38,889 bases of DNA from Oscillatoria sp. CS-180. Its GTDB lineage: Bacteria > Cyanobacteriota > Cyanobacteriia > Phormidesmidales > Phormidesmidaceae. Position numbers and translations under genes: made by a program. The notes under the pieces are model-generated. The model made no database searches and was not told the origin of the DNA. It worked only from the letters and a program-made list of their open reading frames with translations. Below, piece by piece: positions 34,175-38,889 of the stretch. The DNA lies in contig NZ_JAQMUB010000028.1 in the NCBI RefSeq assembly GCF_028330965.1, positions 1 through 38,889 of the forward strand, given 5' to 3'. Numbering within the stretch: the first letter of the stretch is position 1; every line of letters starts with the position of its first letter.

Positions 34175-35305
34175 GTTTCAATTCCCTTTCGGGGTATTGG
34201 GTGGTTTCGACGCATAGCGATTGCGGCACAACGCATTGTCGCGCAAGTTTCAATCCCCTTTCGGGGTATTGGGTGGTTTCGACGGGGCATTAGAGATCGG
34301 CTCCAGCTGCGGAAAATGTTTCAATCCCCTTTCGGGGTATTGGGTGGTTTTGACAAGTTTCGCGTGGGCGATCGCATCCTGCAACAAATGTTTCAATCCC
34401 CTTTCGGGGTATTGGGTGGTTTCGACACCGACAACTATCGATATACGGTCTTCGCTCAGCTTAAAGAGTTTCAATCCCCTTTCGGGGTATTGGGTGGTTT
34501 CGACGGTAGCAGGCCCGTTGCCTGTACCCTTCTGCATAGTTTCAATCCCCTTTCGGGGTATTGGGTGGTTTCGACGATCTGAGCTTCTACGGCAAGTTTC
34601 TCAACAAACCTGTTTCAATCCCCTTTCGGGGTATTGGGTGGTTTCGACCATGGGGTCTCAAGGTTGCTCAGTTTAATCTAGGCGTTTCAATCCCCTTTCG
34701 GGGTATTGGGTGGTTTCGACAGTTTGATTTGCCGTTCAGTGGTAGTGGCGTCATCGGGTTTCAATCCCCTTGCGGGGTATTGGGTGGTTTCGACCCAGCC
34801 TAGAAGGGAAAGTCGAAAGGCTACTTGAAAGTTTCAATCCCCTTGCGGGGTATTGGGTGGTTTCGACGGCCGAGCGACTAGGAGCAATCTCAGTTCACGA
34901 AGTTTCAATCCCCTTGCGGGGTATTGGGTGGTTTCGACACTAATGCCACCAGCGAGGGAGACTGGTCGCAAAGAGTTTCAATCCCCTTGCGGGGTATTGG
35001 GTGGTTTCGACGACTGCTGATAGGTGATGAGCACGCACTGATCTCCGTTTCAATCCCCTTGCGGGGTATTGGGTGGTTTCGACTTCGACTGAAAAAACTA
35101 ATCCGGCCATTCAAATATTGAAGAGTTTCAATCCCCTTGCGGGGTATTGGGTGGTTTCGACCCGGTCGCACCGCCTGCCCCGACCCTTCCTTCAGCGTTT
35201 CAATCCCCTTGCGGGGTATTGGGTGGTTTCGACGATTTTGCTGTTTAGGCCAACTCCGATCACACCAAGTTTCAATCCCCTTTCGGGGTATTGGGTGGTT
35301 TCGAC
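34175..35305 (-). CRISPR. CRISPR array, 16 repeats of 37 bp, 15 unique spacers, no cas genes in the window
   Basis: Repeats start at 34175, 34247, 34318, 34390, 34468, 34539, 34612, 34684, 34758, 34831, 34902, 34975, 35047, 35125, 35197 and 35269. Each begins GTTTCAATCCCC on the plus strand and ends GGTGGTTTCGAC; CCCC and GGGG enclose a four-base loop. Repeats 1-8 and 16 have loop TTTC and repeats 9-15 have TTGC. Repeat 1 (C to T at base 9) and repeat 3 (TTTTGAC end) are also altered. Spacers are 34-41 bp. Read on the minus strand the repeat ends GGGGATTGAAAC, the classic 8-base crRNA handle ATTGAAAC, so transcription is inferred as minus, leader to the right. The class fits type III or I-D; the cas locus must be elsewhere. 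Confidence 0.97.
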
Positions 35306-35480
35306 CGCGGGGGTCCAGAATGCTTGTCAGCCCTGAGTTTCAGGACCCGTTTGCGCGGACCACTGATCTGGGTGCTCAAATCCCACTTGTGAGACCCAAC
35401 CCATCTGCACCAGAATCTGCAAAAGCCGCTTCTGGCAAGGCGTTGAGCGTTTGCGCGGACCCCCTTTTGTTGGCCGTCGC
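35306..35480 (-). promoter_or_regulatory. probable CRISPR leader with duplicated motif
   Basis: The region next to repeat 16, upstream of the array in the inferred direction. The 14-mer CGTTTGCGCGGACC occurs at 35348-35361 and again at 35448-35461, exactly 100 bases apart. CCTGAGTTTCAGG at about 35333 is a small palindrome. No promoter is obvious. The region is not AT-rich, unlike many leaders, so the assignment rests on position and repeat orientation. Confidence 0.5.
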
Positions 35481-35515
35481 GTCAAAGCTAGACAGGGAGA
35501 GAGTTTGAGTGCTCT

Positions 35516-35545
35516 GGGCAGCATGTTTTCAAAAAACAGCTGCCC
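35516..35545. other. stem-loop in the leader-side region
   Basis: GGGCAGC and GCTGCCC pair, extended by TGTTTT with AAAACA across a single bulged A, around a CAA loop. No T-run follows on either strand. It could mark an RNA end or a protein site. Confidence 0.5.
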
Positions 35546-35590
35546 ATCCGCGCCCATGAAACGTAGCCGTGATGATAGGCCAGACTGCTA

Positions 35591-35683
35591 CGCAGAATTC
35601 AAAATACCCTTCGGGAAGGGCAGAGCCCTACAAAATTCAAAATTCAAAAGACTCTGCGAGAAGAGCAAAGCTCTACAAAACTA
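35591..35683 (+). repeat. imperfect tandem repeat of ~50 bp with AATTCAAA runs
   Basis: Two related units, CCCTTCGGGAAGGGCAGAGC with CCTACAAAATTC and CTCTGCGAGAAGAGCAAAGC with TCTACAAAACT, are joined by AATTCAAAATTCAAAA. The first contains a CCCTTCGGGAAGGG palindrome. Short AATTCAAA-type repeats are common in cyanobacterial spacers. Confidence 0.6.
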
Positions 35684-35914
35684 AGGCAGATAAGCTTTCC
35701 CAGTGCTTTGCAGGGTAAGCCCATGTCTGCCGTAGTGTACTAGGGTGCCTGACGGCACGATCGCCCATCACCACGGATTGAAACTTTTTGAGTAAAAACT
35801 ATTCAATTATCCAGGTACAAATTTGTTGGCTTAATCCTAACGGAAAACGAATCAACCGTCTCGGACTGCAACACCCGTTTACGATGTTGGATGGGAGCAG
35901 GCGACGGGTCGCGG

Positions 35915-35948
35915 CTTCCCGTCACACGTTTTGAGGTGTGACGGGAAG
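35915..35948 (-). terminator. 13-bp perfect hairpin downstream of the small ORF
   Basis: CTTCCCGTCACAC is repeated inverted as GTGTGACGGGAAG around an 8-base loop. It starts 20 bases after the stop of the small minus-strand gene; no T-run follows, so termination is only probable. Confidence 0.5.
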
Positions 35949-35967
35949 GGAGCTGACTTAGGAGAGG

Positions 35968-36258
35968 TTAGGGCAGGGGCTTTTGCTGATCGCGCCGCAA
36001 CAGACTCAGCACTTCCCCTTGCTCCGGTGTGATCAAGAGGCCGGACTTAGGAATCGTCAGCAACGGACTCCAGGCCGCCTGCTCGGCATAGCCCAAGACG
36101 TGTAGCCGGTGAATGACGGACTGTACCCCTCTCGGTGAGCCAATGAGCAGATGACGCAAGCGATCGCGCTCCGGGGGGAGTTCTGGATGAGCCAGCAGCA
36201 GGGGTGGGGGCGTCTCCGGGGAAGCGGCAGACGCCAGCAAAAAAGGCCAAGACAACAT
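35968..36258 (-). CDS. small conserved cyanobacterial protein of unknown function
   Basis: 96 residues. The core LLIGSPRGVQSVIHRLHVLGYAEQAAWSPLLTIPKSG and the end EQGEVLSLLRRD match, as I recall, a family of 60-100-residue cyanobacterial proteins that share a 'GSPxxVxxxIHxLHxLGYAExxxWSP...GEVxSxL' pattern; no function is known to me. The N-terminal 35 residues are Pro/Leu-rich and not part of the core. ATG at 36258 is preceded by GGAGG at the correct distance. It begins 33 bases after the predicted 3' end of the group II intron, so the intron lies in its 5' untranslated region and splicing could affect its expression. Confidence 0.72.
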   Translation of the reverse strand: MLSWPFLLASAASPETPPPLLLAHPELPPERDRLRHLLIGSPRGVQSVIHRLHVLGYAEQAAWSPLLTIPKSGLLITPEQGEVLSLLRRDQQKPLP

Positions 36259-36331
36259 AATCGGGTTTCCTCCGATGGAACGACGGGTAGGTCGGGTAAG
36301 AAGGTGACGTTACCGTCACCCCCTCCCCTAA

Positions 36332-36365
36332 GAACCCAACGTGACCGTTTCCCGTCATTGGGCTC
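36332..36365 (-). ncRNA. group II intron domain V
   Basis: 34-base hairpin reading GAGCCCAATGAC, GGGAAAC, GGTCACGTTGGGTTC on the minus strand. It has the AGC-type catalytic triad, a GGGAAAC apical turn and the two-base bulge, and matches the length and pattern of domain V. It is the catalytic core for self-splicing. Confidence 0.92.
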
Positions 36366-36404
36366 AAGCTTCGGCAACACCCATCAGAGGATGCGGTCGT
36401 GCGT

Positions 36405-38087
36405 TTAACCGGAACTACGACTATGGAGTTGGCGATGACAATCGGGATGCAGCAGTGCCAGATTGCTGAGATTGTCAGACCCACCCAACGCTTTGGGCAA
36501 GCGGTGGTGGATATGCCACTCCTCATCGAGCGATAACCCGGCTGAACAGTGCCAGCATCGCCCCTGTTGTTGACACCATAGCGTCTTCACCCGACGGGCC
36601 CGCTTGGGATGGCGCAGCAGTTGTTGTGTCCATCGCCGCTCAAAGTACATCTCCCAGTCTGGGTCATAGGGATTAGCCGCTCCTCTAATCTTGGTATGCC
36701 GCTGCCAGCGAAACTGATTCAGCTGCACCAAGGTGTAGAGTTGGCGCTGCCCCTCCACCAAAACAGGAGCCCCAAACACCCAGTGATTGCCGCCAACGGT
36801 AAAGAAGTATTTCTGCTTCACCCACCGTTTCGACTTATTGGGATGACGTCGCTTGGCCCAACGCCAGAGGGCTTGGAAGATGTGATGAGCCACCTTGACA
36901 AAGGTGGCGCGGCTCGGTGCGTGACGGTGGTAGAGTGCCCAACCCCGAATCAAAGGATTGAGCCAGCGAATCAACGCAGCAGCAGGGGCCGTTTTATGGG
37001 CTTTAATCAGGGTTCTGATTTTGGTCAAAAACGCCTTGATATTGCCTTTTGCCGGTCGGATGCGCAGTTTACCGTTGACCTTGCGCAGGTGCTGCCCCAA
37101 GAAATCGAACCCGTCTTGGATAGAGACGATGTGGGTTTTCTGAGGCGATAACCTCAGCCCCCGCTCGGCGAGAAACTGCTCAATGAGCGGTTTGACGTGC
37201 TGCTCAAGCAGAGTCTGAGAGCGCCCCGTCACCACAAAGTCATCACAGTAACGAATCAGATTCACTTGGGGATTGTCATAGGGCGGATGCTTCGATTTTC
37301 GGAAGTGACGGCGCAATAACTCTTGCAAGCCATCGAGAGCCAGATTCGCTAGAACGGGCGAGATGATACCCCCTTGGGGCGTACCCGCAGCGGTCGCATA
37401 CCATTGTCCTTGTGCCATGAATCCGGCTTGCAGCCACTGTCTGAGAATCCCCTTGTCCATTGGGATGTGAGCCATCAGCCAGTCATGACTGATGTGGTCA
37501 AAGCAGCCTTTGATATCGGCATCGAGCACCCACTGGGCTGAGGTTTTCAGCATCAGCACCGTCCGACATTGCTCTATTGCATCGGCGGTGGAGCGTCCTG
37601 GACGAAAGCCATAGGAGTTTCCATCAGCCGTCGTTTCGACAATGGGCTCCAAACTTAACAAGTACAAGGCTTGCATGGCCCTATCTAGCATCGTTGGAAT
37701 CCCCAACGGTCGTTGTTGACCGTTGGCCTTGGCAATGTAGACCCGCCGCAAGGGTTGGGCTCGATACCCCCGTTGTTGCAGACGACCGATAGCCGCTGCC
37801 TTTTGGGGTGGGCTAGACCAGCGCTCTCCATCCACGCCTGGTGTTCGTTTGCCTTGATTCTCGGTGACACGTCTAACGGCTAAGGCTTTGCCGCTAAACG
37901 AGTGACTCAGCAGACGTTGCAAGGCGTTCACCTTGCCCCATCGCTGGGCCTGCACGGCCTTAACGATACGAGCTTGCAGCCGACGCACGGTTCGCTGAAC
38001 CTTAGACCAATCGATGGTCATCCAGTCCACTGAATCGCCGAAAGGCGCACCAGCATTCAGTCTTGTCAGGCAAGTCTGAGCCGTCAT
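36405..38087 (-). CDS. ltrA: group II intron-encoded reverse transcriptase/maturase with HNH domain
   Basis: 560 residues from ATG 38087 (MTAQTCLTRL), with a purine-rich GAAAGGAAAGCAG site upstream; the frame opens at 38171. RT blocks: PLRRVYIAKANGQQRPLGIP (about 112-131), SYGFRPGRSTADAI, LDADIKGCFDHISHDW (catalytic Asp about 191), GTPQGGIISPVLANLAL (about 235-251), RYCDDFVV (280-283 YCDD), and GLRLSPQKTHI. A maturase domain X follows. The C-terminus is an HNH endonuclease: CWHC, EWHIHHRLPKALGGSDNLSNLALLHPDCH. The protein helps splicing and drives retrohoming. The RYCDD motif and HNH end fit the chloroplast-like (CL) class common in cyanobacteria. All catalytic residues are intact. Confidence 0.95.
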   Translation of the reverse strand: MTAQTCLTRLNAGAPFGDSVDWMTIDWSKVQRTVRRLQARIVKAVQAQRWGKVNALQRLLSHSFSGKALAVRRVTENQGKRTPGVDGERWSSPPQKAAAIGRLQQRGYRAQPLRRVYIAKANGQQRPLGIPTMLDRAMQALYLLSLEPIVETTADGNSYGFRPGRSTADAIEQCRTVLMLKTSAQWVLDADIKGCFDHISHDWLMAHIPMDKGILRQWLQAGFMAQGQWYATAAGTPQGGIISPVLANLALDGLQELLRRHFRKSKHPPYDNPQVNLIRYCDDFVVTGRSQTLLEQHVKPLIEQFLAERGLRLSPQKTHIVSIQDGFDFLGQHLRKVNGKLRIRPAKGNIKAFLTKIRTLIKAHKTAPAAALIRWLNPLIRGWALYHRHAPSRATFVKVAHHIFQALWRWAKRRHPNKSKRWVKQKYFFTVGGNHWVFGAPVLVEGQRQLYTLVQLNQFRWQRHTKIRGAANPYDPDWEMYFERRWTQQLLRHPKRARRVKTLWCQQQGRCWHCSAGLSLDEEWHIHHRLPKALGGSDNLSNLALLHPDCHRQLHSRSSG

Positions 38088-38683
38088 CTGCTTTCCTTTC
38101 TCAATCGGTTTCTCAAGCGCTCTCGTCAGCCAAAACCATCGTGGAAGTCTGCTCGCTTTCGCGCCGGTCAACGGACCGTATCTGAGCGATTACCACCCAG
38201 CCTTCGCTTTTTCCACGCTCCTTTACCCACTGCCCTATCAGAGCCCTTTGCAGGTCTCCTGCCCGAATGGGAGGACATTGGGCTTACCACGTTCCGCGTT
38301 CATACCTTGAGGGGGCAGGGGTGACCTCTTCGCCGAGAGCACGTCAACTGCGCTAGGAAGGGATTCAGTTCCCAGTCTTGGCTCCTGTCTGGTTAGACCA
38401 GCCTGACAGCACCTTGGGCTGTTAATTTTTAACGACGTTTATCAGTCATTCACATCTGTTCCCCAATACCCTCACTCCTAGCTCCCGACCGGTTTGGTGC
38501 TACTAGTCCCAGTGTCCTCTCGCAAATTCACTGACATCTTTCGATGAGGCAACATTGTCCCTAGCGCTTCACACCGTCTGATTACTCTGACCGCATGGCT
38601 AGGTAGGAGACTGATGGCAGTACATCAGGTTGTGTCCGGGTATTAATCGGCACAACAGCTATCAACGCGACTTCGTGTCGCAC

Positions 38684-38889
38684 GAAACCCAAAAATTTGG
38701 CCGCCCCAGACAGTTCGCAGTTCGGGACGGCCTTCGGTATCATCACCTTAGCCTCCGAGACTGGGTGTTCAGCCTTGGGGGTTAGCCGCTGGTTGGAGGC
38801 CCTAATCTCCTTCCAGTGGCGTATGACCAAACTTTTGGGAATCAAGCTGCACGCTTACAGCTATAGCTCAGTACGGTAAACGATTCAGG
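38684..38889 (-). other. 5' exon of the group II intron, structured and of unknown identity
   Basis: Upstream flank of the intron. It ends in the hairpin at 38699-38732 and TTTTTGGGTTTC directly before the intron. A frame reads across it (38845 downwards) but continues into the intron with no gene-like features, so I do not call it coding. It could be a small RNA or an mRNA leader. Confidence 0.4.
38690..38732 (-). terminator. Rho-independent terminator-like hairpin next to the intron insertion site
   Basis: GGCCGTCCC and GGGGCGGCC pair around an inner GAACTGCGAACTGTCT, followed by AAATTTTT on the minus strand. The intron starts 7 bases after the T-run. Confidence 0.6.

Larger units (their letters stand above)
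35306..35967. other. non-coding region between CRISPR array and small ORF
   Basis: About 660 bp with leader motif, two strong hairpins and short tandem repeats, but no convincing gene. A minus-strand frame at 35327-35557 spans the leader and has no recognisable features. GGATTGAAAC at about 35784 matches the crRNA handle by 10 bases but no full repeat surrounds it. Confidence 0.6.
36291..38683 (-). mobile_element. complete group II intron with RT-HNH intron-encoded protein
   Basis: On the minus strand the intron begins GTGCGACACG at 38683, the canonical GUGYG 5' end, and ends near CTTACCCGAC at 36291. Domain V is at 36332-36365. Domain VI follows, with GGTGACG pairing to CGTCACC and an unpaired A in CTTACCC about 7 bases before the 3' end, the expected branch site. 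The ORF lies in domain IV. Total length about 2.4 kb, and no frameshift is seen, so it may be active. The 5' exon ends with a terminator-like hairpin. Intron-exon pairing (EBS/IBS) could not be set by eye, so the exact borders are provisional. Confidence 0.85.

Noticed and set aside
34221-35336. Open frames on both strands running through the CRISPR array
   Set aside because: They are made only of the 37-bp repeat read in different frames (repeated NPLSGYWVVST, SIPFRGIGWFR, NHPIPRKGIET) with unrelated spacers between; not proteins.
35784-35793. GGATTGAAAC, matching the crRNA handle end of the repeat
   Set aside because: Only 10 bases match and the flanks do not resemble the repeat; too short to call a solo repeat.
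36047-36526. Minus-strand frames overlapping the small ORF and the intron 3' end
   Set aside because: They cross domain V and the splice boundary without conserved features; the 96-residue frame with a GGAGG site explains this region better.
36405-38087. Possible CRISPR-associated reverse transcriptase (RT-Cas1 type) because it lies near the array
   Set aside because: It has a maturase domain, an HNH end and a full intron RNA (domain V and VI, GTGCG 5' end) around it, so it is an ordinary group II intron protein.
38582-38845. 87-codon minus-strand frame across the intron 5' boundary
   Set aside because: It passes through the terminator-like hairpin into intron domain I; no recognisable protein features.

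Overview
The window is cyanobacterial chromosome. It carries the start of psbD (photosystem II D2), ycf4 (photosystem I assembly), small gene families restricted to cyanobacteria (a DUF2949-type protein, several short conserved proteins), and many copies of the HIP1 octamer GCGATCGC and its core. No rRNA or tRNA gene was seen. I would place it among Leptolyngbya-like or related lineages at most; the sequence alone does not fix genus or species.

Layout. 1-3020: psbD (partial) diverges from ycf4, followed by a periplasmic cyclophilin and a FabF-like ketoacyl synthase. 3005-6493: a Na+/H+ antiporter and recN on the minus strand. 6986-12703: an ABC1/UbiB kinase-like protein, a PPP-type phosphatase, a small membrane protein, yidD and an ABC-F ATPase. 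13207-19603: gpmI-secG, a lipoprotein of unknown function, the NAD(P)HX repair enzyme and a SPOR-like exported protein. 19749-24440: mnmA, sat and a Tat-exported caspase-fold protein without its catalytic dyad, with the SRP RNA gene convergent to it. 24913-29186: an HNH nuclease pair, a DUF2949 protein, a HAD hydrolase, ygfZ and a ferritin-like diiron protein. 29668-34019: a protein with no Lys, Arg or His at all, rsmI, a PfkB-type kinase and a bisphosphate nucleotidase. 34175-38889: a 16-repeat CRISPR array without cas genes in view, its leader, a small conserved ORF, and a complete group II intron encoding an RT-HNH protein.

Most of the first 34 kb is housekeeping: photosystem assembly, glycolysis, sulfate activation (sat) and removal of its by-product PAP (the nucleotidase), tRNA thiolation, rRNA methylation, and protein export (secG, yidD, SRP RNA). 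The accessory interest lies in the intergenic DNA and at the right end. A discrete ~100-bp structured repeat occurs six times in full and once as a half copy, in both orientations, always between genes; one copy supplies the stop codon of rsmI.

The strongest points for follow-up are that repeat family, the base-free acidic protein at 29668-30798, the dyad-less caspase homologue, the overlapping small-protein/HNH gene pair at 24913-25727, and the CRISPR/leader/intron block with a duplicated leader motif. All calls come from reading the sequence by eye; no database search was run.
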